Assembly: GCF_008973755.1 (NCBI RefSeq)
Contig: NZ_WBOM01000012.1
Span: 40,403-104,402 of the forward strand
Source: Nitrincola alkalilacustris
Lineage (GTDB): Bacteria > Pseudomonadota > Gammaproteobacteria > Pseudomonadales > Balneatricaceae
Direction of reading: 5' to 3'
DNA length: 64,000 nucleotides
The notes beneath the pieces are model-generated. The model was not told where the DNA came from. It was given only the letters and a program-made list of their open reading frames with translations, and did no database searches. Below, piece by piece: positions 28,459 through 36,567 of the stretch (its first letter is position 1; the number at the start of each line of letters is the position of its first letter). Made by a program: the position numbers and the translations under genes.

Positions 28459-29568
28459 ATGAGTTTTCGTCTGGGTCTGATCATCAATCCGGTTGCCGGT
28501 CTGGGTGGCAGTGTCGCGCTTAAAGGCAGTGACGGCCCCGAAACCACTGCGCGTGCCCTTGAGCTGGGCGCACAGCCACGTGCAGCAATCAGAACCGGGC
28601 AGGCACTTGAGCTGTTGCAGGGGCAGGATATCCGGCTGCTGACCTGGGGTGGCGAGATGGGCGAAAATCTGGCCAGATCCCTCGGCTTCGAGCCTGAAGT
28701 GCTGGGTGCAACTGCCGAGATCACGACCCCTGAGGATACGATACAGGCCGCCAGGACACTGGCTCAGGCAGGAGTCGATCTGCTGCTGTTTGCCGGTGGT
28801 GATGGCACGGCCCGCAATATCTGCGATGCTTTGGAGGATCGCTATCCGGTGCTGGGGATTCCGGCTGGGGTCAAGATTCACTCAGGTGTCTATGCGATAA
28901 CCCCCCAGGCCGCTGGGCAGATAGTACTCAGTCTGGTGCGGGGAGAGCTGGTGACCCTACAGGATCGTGAAGTGCGTGATATTGATGAAGAAGCGTTCCG
29001 TGCAGGCAAGGTTAGGGCGCGCTATTACGGTGAACTCAAGGTGCCAAGTGAGCACCGTTATATGCAGAGCGTCAAGAATGGTACCCGCGAAGATGAGTCA
29101 CTGGTACTGGCCGATATCGCTGCGGACTTTATTGAGCAGATGGATCCGGATATCCGCTATATCATGGGTTCAGGCAGCACCGTGGCGGCGATCATGGAGG
29201 AGTTGGGGCTACCCAATACGCTGCTGGGTGTTGATGTGATTCAAGGTGGTGAGCTGATTGCTTCAGACTGCACTGCCAGTCAGTTGCTGGAACTGACCGA
29301 GGGATATGAGACCCAACTGGTGATCACGCTGATCGGGGGGCAGGGGCATATCATCGGGCGAGGTAATCAGCAGATCAGCCCGGAGCTGCTGTTGCGGCTC
29401 GGACGTGATGCGCTGTATATCGTGGCCACTAAAACCAAACTGAATCAACTCGAAGGGCGGCCGATGATCAGCGACAGCGGCGAGCCGGAGGTGGACAGAA
29501 TGCTGGCTGGCTTGATGCCGGTGCATACCGGCTACCATGATGCGGTACTCTATCGCGTTGGCTTCTGA
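28459..29568 (+). CDS. ATP-NAD kinase family protein (AcoX-like)
   Basis: This 369-residue protein has the NAD/diacylglycerol kinase fold. The phosphate-binding motif GGDGT lies at 113-117, and an NPVAGLGG N-terminal motif is typical of the AcoX subfamily. AcoX is often encoded with acetoin genes, but none is seen here. A GAGGAG site precedes the ATG, 15 bases after the PilZ gene, so the two are likely cotranscribed. Activity on NAD or another small molecule is unproven. Confidence 0.83.
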   Translation: MSFRLGLIINPVAGLGGSVALKGSDGPETTARALELGAQPRAAIRTGQALELLQGQDIRLLTWGGEMGENLARSLGFEPEVLGATAEITTPEDTIQAARTLAQAGVDLLLFAGGDGTARNICDALEDRYPVLGIPAGVKIHSGVYAITPQAAGQIVLSLVRGELVTLQDREVRDIDEEAFRAGKVRARYYGELKVPSEHRYMQSVKNGTREDESLVLADIAADFIEQMDPDIRYIMGSGSTVAAIMEELGLPNTLLGVDVIQGGELIASDCTASQLLELTEGYETQLVITLIGGQGHIIGRGNQQISPELLLRLGRDALYIVATKTKLNQLEGRPMISDSGEPEVDRMLAGLMPVHTGYHDAVLYRVGF

Positions 29569-29583
29569 TCAAGGCTGTGTAGA

Positions 29584-30066
29584 CTATTTATCTGCTTTAT
29601 TCAATGGCAGGTTGGTGCTGGATTTGATGCGATCCAGTACCACGGTCGACTTCACATGGCTGACGCCTCGGATCGCCACCAATTGATCCATCAGAAAGTC
29701 GGAAAAAGTCTTCAGATCAGCCAGTACGACCCGCAGCAGGTAATCTGCATCACCTGTGACGGAGTAGCATTCCAGAATATTGGGGATAGCGGCAATTGCT
29801 TCATGGAAATCCTTGGCCGGATTTTCACCATGCTTCTCCAGCGTCACGCTGACGAATGCCATCACCCCAAAACCCATCTGCGCATGATTCAGAATCGTGG
29901 CATAGTGTTCAATCAGTCCACTCTGCTCAAGGCGTTGCAGACGTCTTGAACATTGAGAAGGAGACAGATTCACATACTCCGACAACGCGACGTTGGATAT
30001 CCGTGCATTTTCCTGCAGCGCCTGAATCATGCGCCAGTCATAGCTGTCGAGTTCCAGAGCGGTCAT
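29584..30066 (-). CDS. Lrp/AsnC-family transcriptional regulator
   Basis: This 160-residue regulator has an N-terminal helix-turn-helix (YDWRMIQALQENARISNVALSEYVNLSPSQCSRRLQRLEQ) and a C-terminal RAM ligand-binding domain (GDADYLLRVVLADLKTFSDFL). It is divergent from hppD, 281 bases apart, with 13-bp tandem repeats just upstream of its start. Control of hppD in response to aromatic amino acids is likely but inferred. Confidence 0.93.
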   Translation of the reverse strand: MTALELDSYDWRMIQALQENARISNVALSEYVNLSPSQCSRRLQRLEQSGLIEHYATILNHAQMGFGVMAFVSVTLEKHGENPAKDFHEAIAAIPNILECYSVTGDADYLLRVVLADLKTFSDFLMDQLVAIRGVSHVKSTVVLDRIKSSTNLPLNKADK

Positions 30067-30082
30067 CTGTTACCTCCTTTCG

Positions 30083-30121
30083 GTTGTCATGAAAAGTTGT
30101 CATGAAAAGCTGTCATATGTT
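30083..30121. repeat. three 13-bp tandem repeats in the lrp-hppD intergenic region
   Basis: GTTGTCATGAAAA occurs twice without a gap (30083-30095, 30096-30108). A third diverged copy, GCTGTCATATGTT, follows at 30109-30121, with a further GTCAT at 30123. The array starts 17 bases upstream of the Lrp-type gene. Its phased TGTCAT core looks like a regulator-binding array, probably for the Lrp-type protein itself. Confidence 0.7.
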
Positions 30122-30346
30122 GGTCATCTATCGAGAGGGCAAGACGGGTAATCATATGCATGGCTGATATTATGCAATAATCCTTCAAATCGAAACCCTG
30201 TATGCAATTTTCATTCATTATGGCAGGCCTGGCCGGCTTAATACGCGAGGATATTTCCTGTCTCAGCTCCTATAATTTCTCTTATGAGCTTAGTCATACC
30301 GTCGGCCATCAGCGGCCGTTCAGAATAACAAATGAGGAGCTGTCCC

Positions 30347-31441
30347 ATGAGTAACCCAGCACGCGCATCGCGCATTACCGATACCAATCCTATGGGTACG
30401 GATGGATTCGAGTTCGTTGAATATACCGCCGAAGACACCCAGCAACTGGAAGCACTGTTTCTGTCGCTCGGTTTTACTGCTGTTGCCCGTCATCGCTCCA
30501 AGGATGTGACACTGTATCGCCAGGGCGATGTCAACTTCATCATCAATGCAGAGCCGGACAGCTTCGCGCAGAAATTTGCCCGTCAGCATGGCCCGAGCGC
30601 CTGTGCCATGGCATTTCGCGTGGCGGATGCTGCCTATGCTTTTAAACGTGCCGTTGAGCTTGGCGCAACACCTGCGACCAACAAAATCGGCCCGATGGAG
30701 CTGAACATTCCTGTTATCGAAGGGATCGGTGGCAGTCTGATCTATCTGGTGGATCGCTATGGTGATGCCGGTTCCATTTATGATGTCGATTTTGTGCCGA
30801 TCGAAGGCGTGGATCAGAACCCTGTCGGTGCCGGCATGTCCTATATCGATCATCTGACCCATAACGTCTTCCGTGGCAATATGGATGTCTGGGCTGAGTT
30901 CTACACCCGTCTGTTCAACTTCCAGGAGATCCGTTACTTCGATATCGAAGGTAAGCTGACAGGCCTGAAATCCAAGGCGATGACCAGTCCCTGTGGCAAG
31001 ATCCGCATTCCGATCAATGAGTCTGCCGATGACAAGAGCCAGATAGAAGAGTATCTGAAGCAGTATCAGGGTGAAGGGATTCAGCATATCGCCATGGGTT
31101 GCACCGATATCTTCAACACGGTTGAACAACTGCGTGAAATCGGCGTGAAGTTCATGACACCGCCACCAGCCGCCTATTACGAAATGCTGGATGAGCGTCT
31201 GCCGGGCCATGGTGAGGATCTCGAACGCCTGCAGCGTAACGCCATACTGATGGATGGTGCACCGACTCAGGATGGCGGACGCCTGTTGCAGATCTTCACA
31301 GAAACCGTGATCGGTCCTATCTTCTTCGAGCTGATTCAGCGCAAGGGTGATGAAGGCTTCGGTGAAGGTAATTTCCGCGCACTGTTCGAGAGCATGGAGC
31401 GCGACCAGGTGCGCCGTGGTGTCTTGCAGGATAACGCATAA
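30347..31441 (+). CDS. hppD: 4-hydroxyphenylpyruvate dioxygenase
   Basis: HppD converts 4-hydroxyphenylpyruvate to homogentisate in tyrosine breakdown and uses Fe(II). ATG 30347 follows GAGGAG and gives 364 residues. The iron ligands are visible as His in YIDHLTHNV (about 168), His in GIQHIAMGC (about 247) and Glu in [10 protein letters not shown] (about 328). The C-terminal helix [18 protein letters not shown] is also typical. The homogentisate pathway genes that would follow are not in the window. A perfect 13-bp hairpin terminates the gene. Confidence 0.96.
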   Translation: MSNPARASRITDTNPMGTDGFEFVEYTAEDTQQLEALFLSLGFTAVARHRSKDVTLYRQGDVNFIINAEPDSFAQKFARQHGPSACAMAFRVADAAYAFKRAVELGATPATNKIGPMELNIPVIEGIGGSLIYLVDRYGDAGSIYDVDFVPIEGVDQNPVGAGMSYIDHLTHNVFRGNMDVWAEFYTRLFNFQEIRYFDIEGKLTGLKSKAMTSPCGKIRIPINESADDKSQIEEYLKQYQGEGIQHIAMGCTDIFNTVEQLREIGVKFMTPPPAAYYEMLDERLPGHGEDLERLQRNAILMDGAPTQDGGRLLQIFTETVIGPIFFELIQRKGDEGFGEGNFRALFESMERDQVRRGVLQDNA

Positions 31442-31456
31442 TCCTGCTGATTCAAC

Positions 31457-31486
31457 TGACAAAGGCAGGTACTCCTGCCTTTGTCA
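31457..31486 (+). terminator. hairpin terminator after hppD
   Basis: A perfect 13-base stem (TGACAAAGGCAGG with CCTGCCTTTGTCA) with a 4-base loop begins 15 bases after the hppD stop. The downstream T-run is weak (TATTTG). Confidence 0.75.
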
Positions 31487-31536
31487 TATTTGAGACTTAC
31501 GTCCGGCCCCAGTAAACTGCACTGATCCATTATCAG

Positions 31537-32169
31537 ATGCAGCCGGAGAACACCGTGTCTCGACAGAAGCCGTTTTCGCAAGCCTGCGAGAATAACAAGG
31601 GCCCGATACTTGCCATTCTTCAACCTCTACTGACAGTACCGGCAACCGTACTTGAGATAGGCTGTGGAACCGGTCAGCATGCCGTGCATTTCGCTGCCAA
31701 TCTGCCGCATATTAACTGGCAGCCAAGCGATCAGGCTGTCTACCTGCCTGGTAGTCAACTCTGGATCAATGATGCCGCTTTACCCAATTTGAATGACCCA
31801 CTGGAACTGGACGTGATGGCCGAGGACTGGCCGATCAGCGAAGTGGATGCCGTTTACTCAGCCAATACCGCCCATATCATGCACTGGCCTGCGGTGGTGG
31901 CAATGTTTGAAGGGGTTGGTCGGGTGCTCAAGCCGGGCGGGCGCTTTGTGCTTTATGGACCCTTCCGCTACTCAGGGCGCTACACCAGCGACAGTAATAT
32001 TCAGTTTGATCAGTATCTGCAGCGCAATGACCCGGGCATGGGGTTGCGGGATCTGGATGATCTGACTGCTTTGGCACACCTTCATGGCCTGATGCTGGAA
32101 GCAGATCATGCCATGCCGGCGAATAATCAGACGCTGGTCTGGTATCGCTCGGCATATCACTCGACATGA
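31537..32169 (+). CDS. DUF938 SAM-dependent methyltransferase
   Basis: This 210-residue protein has the class I methyltransferase motif VLEIGCGTGQHAVHFA and the DUF938 signatures WQPSDQ, SANTAHIMHW and GPFRYSGRYTSDSN. Function in the family is unknown. Start ATG 31537 is chosen; GTG 31555 has a better-spaced GGAGAA site and would remove six residues. It ends 6 bases from the convergent benE gene. Confidence 0.87.
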   Translation: MQPENTVSRQKPFSQACENNKGPILAILQPLLTVPATVLEIGCGTGQHAVHFAANLPHINWQPSDQAVYLPGSQLWINDAALPNLNDPLELDVMAEDWPISEVDAVYSANTAHIMHWPAVVAMFEGVGRVLKPGGRFVLYGPFRYSGRYTSDSNIQFDQYLQRNDPGMGLRDLDDLTALAHLHGLMLEADHAMPANNQTLVWYRSAYHST

Positions 32170-32175
32170 GTGTGA

Positions 32176-33333
32176 TCAGCGCCTGCTGATATTCCAGGCG
32201 ATAAAACCGGCCACCAGCCCCCAGAAAGCACTGCCAACACCGAAGAGTGTCATGCCTGAGGCGGTGATCAGAAAGGTGATCAGCGCTGCTTCTCGTGCGC
32301 TCTCCTCCTTGACGGCCACGGCCAGGCTGTTACCGATGGTGGCCAGTAAGGCCAGCCCTGCCAGGCTCAGCACCAGTTCGGCGGGAAAGGCAAACATCAG
32401 CGCCGCGACAGAGGATGCCATCAGGCCCGTCAGCAGATAGAAGAACCCCGCTGCAAGTGCAGCCGTATAACGCTTGTCCCTATCCGGATGAGCTTCTTCG
32501 CTCATGCAGATGGCGGCGGTAATCGCGGCCAGATTGAGTGCAAAGGCGCCCAGCGGTGCCAGCAACAGTGTCGCAACCCCGGTCCAACTGATCAGTGGTG
32601 ACAGAGGTGTCTGATAACCGGATGCCCGTATCACGGCAATACCGGGCATATTCTGTGATGCCATGGTGACAATGAACAGCGGTATACCGATGCTGATGAT
32701 TGCCGTCAGTGAGAATACCGGCAGCGTCAGTACCGGTTGCGTCAACTGCCACTCAAAGCCATTGAAATCCAGCATCCCCCTCAATCCTTCCAGGAGAACA
32801 CCCAGCAGCAGAACAGAAAGGATCGCATAGCGTGGAAACAGGCGTTTACCGATCAGGTAGGCCGCGAACATCGCACATACCAGCAGCAGTTCGGTTTGCA
32901 TCGATGTGAAGATCGATAAACCGAATTGCAACAGCACGCCAGCGAGCATCGCGGCCGCGAGTGACTGCGGAATATACTTCATCAACCGCTCAAACCAGCC
33001 GGTGACACCCGATAGGGTTATCAGCAAGGCGCTGAACATAAAGGCGCATACCGCCTCGGGCATGCTGACACCCGGTAGACTGGTAACCAGAAGCGCTGCA
33101 CCCGGCGTGGACCAGGCGGTCAGTATCGGTGCCTGATAGCGCAGCGACAGACCGATGGTAGTGATGGCCATGCCGATACCCAGTGCAAAAAACCAAGAGG
33201 CTACTTCAGCCGTGCTGGCACCGGCGGCTGCAGCAGCCTGAAAGATAATCACGGCTGAACTGGTGTAGCCGACCAGTACGGCGACAAAACCTGCCGTGAT
33301 GGAGGAGAGTGAAAAGTCCTTGAGCAATGACAC
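32176..33333 (-). CDS. benE: BenE-family (benzoate/H+ symporter) transporter
   Basis: This 385-residue protein has 11-12 membrane segments and starts at GTG 33333 behind GGAAGG. The BenE motifs YTSSAVIIFQAA, WSTPGAALL and MASQNMPGIAVIRASGYQTP are present. It faces an XRE-cupin regulator across a region with two mirrored operators, the same arrangement as E. coli ydcO-ydcN (sutR). True benzoate transport is not shown, and no ben catabolic genes are here. Confidence 0.87.
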   Translation of the reverse strand: MSLLKDFSLSSITAGFVAVLVGYTSSAVIIFQAAAAAGASTAEVASWFFALGIGMAITTIGLSLRYQAPILTAWSTPGAALLVTSLPGVSMPEAVCAFMFSALLITLSGVTGWFERLMKYIPQSLAAAMLAGVLLQFGLSIFTSMQTELLLVCAMFAAYLIGKRLFPRYAILSVLLLGVLLEGLRGMLDFNGFEWQLTQPVLTLPVFSLTAIISIGIPLFIVTMASQNMPGIAVIRASGYQTPLSPLISWTGVATLLLAPLGAFALNLAAITAAICMSEEAHPDRDKRYTAALAAGFFYLLTGLMASSVAALMFAFPAELVLSLAGLALLATIGNSLAVAVKEESAREAALITFLITASGMTLFGVGSAFWGLVAGFIAWNISRR

Positions 33334-33391
33334 GATTGGCTTCCTTCCGGAACATGCCCGGAACTGGATCAGACGGTTGAATACTGGTATC

Positions 33392-33407
33392 GTGCGTTAT
33401 AGCGCAC
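33392..33407. promoter_or_regulatory. operator palindrome 1 (benE side)
   Basis: The 16-mer GTGCGTTATAGCGCAC is a near-perfect palindrome. It is the exact reverse complement of the second site at 33435-33450. It lies 59 bases upstream of benE and probably binds the divergent XRE-cupin regulator. Confidence 0.75.
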
Positions 33408-33434
33408 ATGGCGTAAAGAGTGTAAATTATCATT

Positions 33435-33450
33435 GTGCGCTATAACGCAC
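33435..33450. promoter_or_regulatory. operator palindrome 2 (regulator side)
   Basis: GTGCGCTATAACGCAC is the exact reverse complement of site 1. Centre-to-centre spacing is 43 bases, about four helical turns, which favours cooperative or looped binding. TATAAC inside the site could double as a -10. Confidence 0.75.
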
Positions 33451-33491
33451 AAGTGAAATTTCAGCATGGATCAAGCGGCATGCATAGCGAG

Positions 33492-33527
33492 CAGGGCGAT
33501 CAAGGCGATCAGGGCGATCAGGGCTAA
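33492..33527. repeat. four 9-bp tandem repeats in the regulator leader
   Basis: CAGGGCGAT, CAAGGCGAT, CAGGGCGAT and CAGGGCTAA follow one another just upstream of the XRE-cupin start (33543). A 33-codon leader reading frame from ATG 33465 would read through them as Arg-Ala-Ile repeats, but it lacks a ribosome site. Confidence 0.55.
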
Positions 33528-33542
33528 GAGGCAAGGGCATAG

Positions 33543-34124
33543 GTGGAGCAGATATCAGAGCAGTTAGGTCAAAACCTTCGCCAGTTGCGACAGGATCGGC
33601 AATGGAGCCTGGATGAGGCGGCACGGCGAACCGGTGTCAGCAAGGCGATGCTCGGGCAGATAGAGCGCGGTGAGTCGAGTCCGACCATCGCCACCCTGTG
33701 GCGTATCGCCACGGGATTTCATATCTCTTATTCCAGCCTGTTGACCGGGTTGACTGAAGAGAGCTCACTGATACAGCAGGGCATCACCCTGGATTCGGAT
33801 GATCCCGGCATTCAGGTCAAGGCGCTTTTCCCCTATAACCCTGCGACAGGCTTTGAAGTGATGCAATTGCGCCTGGAGCCAGGCAGCAGTACTTTGTCGG
33901 ATCCGCATGAAGCGGGTGTCAGCGAGCACCTGATCGTGACCGAAGGGTGTGTTGAGTTATGGCTCAAGGGGCAGTGGCATCCTGTCAGGCAAGGGGAGAC
34001 CTTCAGGTTTGCAGCTGATCAGCCGCATGGTTATCGAAACAACAGCTCGATCCCGACTGAATTTCATGACATTATTCACTATGCCGGTCAGGTAAGGCCT
34101 GCACAGCCATTGACTGACACTTAG
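33543..34124 (+). CDS. XRE-family regulator with cupin domain (SutR-like)
   Basis: This 193-residue protein has an N-terminal Cro/CI helix-turn-helix (WSLDEAARRTGVSKAMLGQIERGESSPTIATLWRIA, about 20-60) and a C-terminal cupin (MQLRLEPGSST through FRFAADQPHGYRN). It resembles E. coli YdcN/SutR and is likewise divergent from a BenE-type gene. It starts at GTG 33543. It should repress or activate benE through the two palindromes upstream. Confidence 0.88.
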   Translation: MEQISEQLGQNLRQLRQDRQWSLDEAARRTGVSKAMLGQIERGESSPTIATLWRIATGFHISYSSLLTGLTEESSLIQQGITLDSDDPGIQVKALFPYNPATGFEVMQLRLEPGSSTLSDPHEAGVSEHLIVTEGCVELWLKGQWHPVRQGETFRFAADQPHGYRNNSSIPTEFHDIIHYAGQVRPAQPLTDT

Positions 34125-34333
34125 CGTCACTCCATTTCAAACACTGACCTTTTCCGTCATAGCTCACTGGGCAGGGGTTCGCTAACATCCTCTGTACTCA
34201 TCAGTGTCATGATCGCTGGAAGAGGAGGGTCGATTTTTCCTCCTGACCTTTCTGGCTGATTGCGCACACCACAATAATAAAAAGACGTTATTCCACCTGG
34301 GCCCGTGCCGGTGAATCACGTTTGGAGCGTGCC

Positions 34334-36412
34334 GTGAAGAGCTTTCTATACCCTGCTGTTTATCTGATGAACCAGCTCAGATATATCTATAAATTCGGCT
34401 TGATCAGTCTGCTTTTTCTACTGCCATTATCGGTCATGAGTTACGCCCTGATCAGCCAGTCATATCAGAATATACGTATCACTGAGCAGGAACGGGAGGG
34501 GGTTGAACTGCTGCAGCAGACTTCCCGACTGATTCAGTCTGCCGAACGCTACCGTGACCTGCGGGCAGTGGAACACTACCGCGACGTGCCTGATCTGGCG
34601 ATGCAGATCACACGGCAGCGCTCCGAAGTAGCACAACACCTGCAAGCACTGATCTCTTCGACATCACCTCTGGTCGCCAGGAATCAGGTGACACACAATC
34701 AGGCTGTTAAGGGCCAGGCTATTCAGAGTCAAATATTGTCCAATCTGGACACTGTTGCCCAGCACTGGCAACGACTGGCCAGTGAGGGGGCCAGTAACCA
34801 GGGCTCGATAGATGCTCAGTTCAATGTCTACCATGATTTTGTCAGTGACCTGCTGCGTCTGCAGCGCTCCATTGCACAGGTGAGTGGTTTGACCAAGGAT
34901 CGCAGTGATGAGGTACTGAATCTGATTGATCTGGTGGTGCGTGAGCTTTCTCCGGGGCTGGAGTTGATGGGCAGAAGTCGCAGTTTCGGGGTGTATGCGC
35001 TGAATGGTGATTTTCTGGAGTCGAGCCTCAGTGATCGTCTGAATCTGATCTTTGATGGTCTGACCGATGCGCAGCACAATCTGCAGCAGGTCATGATACC
35101 GGCAATCACCCCTGTTTCTGCCGGTGTGCCCGAGCTTAGACAACTGACGGACAGAGCAGAGGCATCCCTGCTCAATGTACGTGACATGCTGGATGAGGAG
35201 GTGATTATCGCGATGTCACTGGAACTGCCCTGGCAGGACTACTTCAACAGCACCAGTGCTGAGATCGATGCACTGCACCAACTGAGTATGACGCTTCTGC
35301 CGCAGGTAGACCACCTGCTGGAACAGCGACTGGCGGCTGACAGTCAACAGCTGTATCTATTGTTGGCGGCCCTGGCTTTTGTTCTGTTGTTGATCACCTA
35401 TCTCTATTCAGGCTTCTATCTGTCTGTACAATCTTCGATCGACCGTATCTGGCGCGCCAGCCACTCGATCGCCGAGGGCGATATGACCGTGCGCGTAAAG
35501 TCGGGCACACGTGATGAAATGTCGGCGCTCACACTGGAGTTCAATCGTATGACAGAACGTGTCCATAATCTGATTACTGAAGTTCATGCAACGGCTCAGC
35601 AGGTATTTGAAAAGGCGGGCGAGGTGGAATCCATCTCCATCGAGAGCAGTGCTGCGATTCAGGGGCAGCGTGAAGAAACCGAGCAGGTAGCTGTTGCGAT
35701 GAATCAGATGACACTGTCTGTGGAAGAGGTGTCGCGCTTTGGCTCTGAAGCTCTGGAGGCAGCCGTTCAGGCCGATGAGCATACGCGGCTGGGGCATCAA
35801 CAGGTCAGTACTGTACTGACGGGCATTCATGCACTGGCGGATGAAATAGAAAAATCTGTAGAGGTGATCAACCGTCTGGAAGCTGACAGCCATCATATCA
35901 CCCAAGTGCTTGATGTGATTAAAAGTGTGGCAGAGCAGACCAATCTGCTGGCGCTGAATGCAGCGATCGAAGCCGCTCGCGCCGGTGAACAGGGCAGGGG
36001 GTTTGCCGTGGTGGCCGATGAGGTACGGGTATTGGCACAGCGCACGCATCAGTCCGCCGAGGATATCGATAAAAGAGTGGCGGGATTGCATCAGGGGGTC
36101 GCTGAATCCGTTCGAGCGATGCAGAGCAGTCAGCAACTGGCCAGAAACACCGTGGAGGAATCAGGCAAGGTAGGTGCAGCCCTGCAGAGTATTGCGTCAT
36201 CTGTACACACGATTGTGGAGATGAATGAGCAGATTTCCAGCTCATCCGGTGAGCAGTCCGGCGTTGCCAGTACGATAGACAGAAATATTCTGGCCATCAG
36301 CGGAGTAAGTGAGCAGACAGCGCGCGGGGCGGATCAGGTGGTGGCAGCCAGCAAGGAGATGGCCGCGATGACGGAGCAGTTGAAGCGGCTGTTGGGTACG
36401 TTCAAAGTCTAA
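34334..36412 (+). CDS. methyl-accepting chemotaxis protein
   Basis: This 692-residue receptor starts at GTG 34334, chosen because GGAG sits 6 bases upstream; an in-frame TTG at 34322 adds four residues. It has one N-terminal membrane helix, a long (~300-residue) mostly helical periplasmic sensor, a second helix near residue 345-365 and a HAMP domain. A signalling domain with the hairpin tip [29 protein letters not shown] follows. No C-terminal CheR-binding pentapeptide is present. The ligand is unknown. Confidence 0.93.
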   Translation: MKSFLYPAVYLMNQLRYIYKFGLISLLFLLPLSVMSYALISQSYQNIRITEQEREGVELLQQTSRLIQSAERYRDLRAVEHYRDVPDLAMQITRQRSEVAQHLQALISSTSPLVARNQVTHNQAVKGQAIQSQILSNLDTVAQHWQRLASEGASNQGSIDAQFNVYHDFVSDLLRLQRSIAQVSGLTKDRSDEVLNLIDLVVRELSPGLELMGRSRSFGVYALNGDFLESSLSDRLNLIFDGLTDAQHNLQQVMIPAITPVSAGVPELRQLTDRAEASLLNVRDMLDEEVIIAMSLELPWQDYFNSTSAEIDALHQLSMTLLPQVDHLLEQRLAADSQQLYLLLAALAFVLLLITYLYSGFYLSVQSSIDRIWRASHSIAEGDMTVRVKSGTRDEMSALTLEFNRMTERVHNLITEVHATAQQVFEKAGEVESISIESSAAIQGQREETEQVAVAMNQMTLSVEEVSRFGSEALEAAVQADEHTRLGHQQVSTVLTGIHALADEIEKSVEVINRLEADSHHITQVLDVIKSVAEQTNLLALNAAIEAARAGEQGRGFAVVADEVRVLAQRTHQSAEDIDKRVAGLHQGVAESVRAMQSSQQLARNTVEESGKVGAALQSIASSVHTIVEMNEQISSSSGEQSGVASTIDRNILAISGVSEQTARGADQVVAASKEMAAMTEQLKRLLGTFKV

Positions 36413-36521
36413 GCTTGCCACGCCTGATATTGATACGAGATTTCGCAGCGATCCGCGTATATTCCTGAATGCAGGAAGTCCCGGCAATGCCGTGGGTTCG
36501 AGAAAGGGTAGTGTTGCGTAG

Positions 36522-36561
36522 AGTTGCATAGGAGCGCCATCCCTGGCGCTCCTATGCAACT
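36522..36561. terminator. strong bidirectional hairpin between two convergent chemoreceptor genes
   Basis: A perfect 18-base stem (AGTTGCATAGGAGCGCCA with its complement) and a 4-base loop TCCC separate the two convergent genes. The arms are exact, but only short T-tracts flank them. Confidence 0.8.
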
Positions 36562-36567
36562 GTTCTA

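Noticed and set aside
30320..31462. 380-residue reading frame on the minus strand opposite hppD
   Set aside because: It is a shadow of hppD, which has clear motifs and ribosome site; the antisense product resembles no family.
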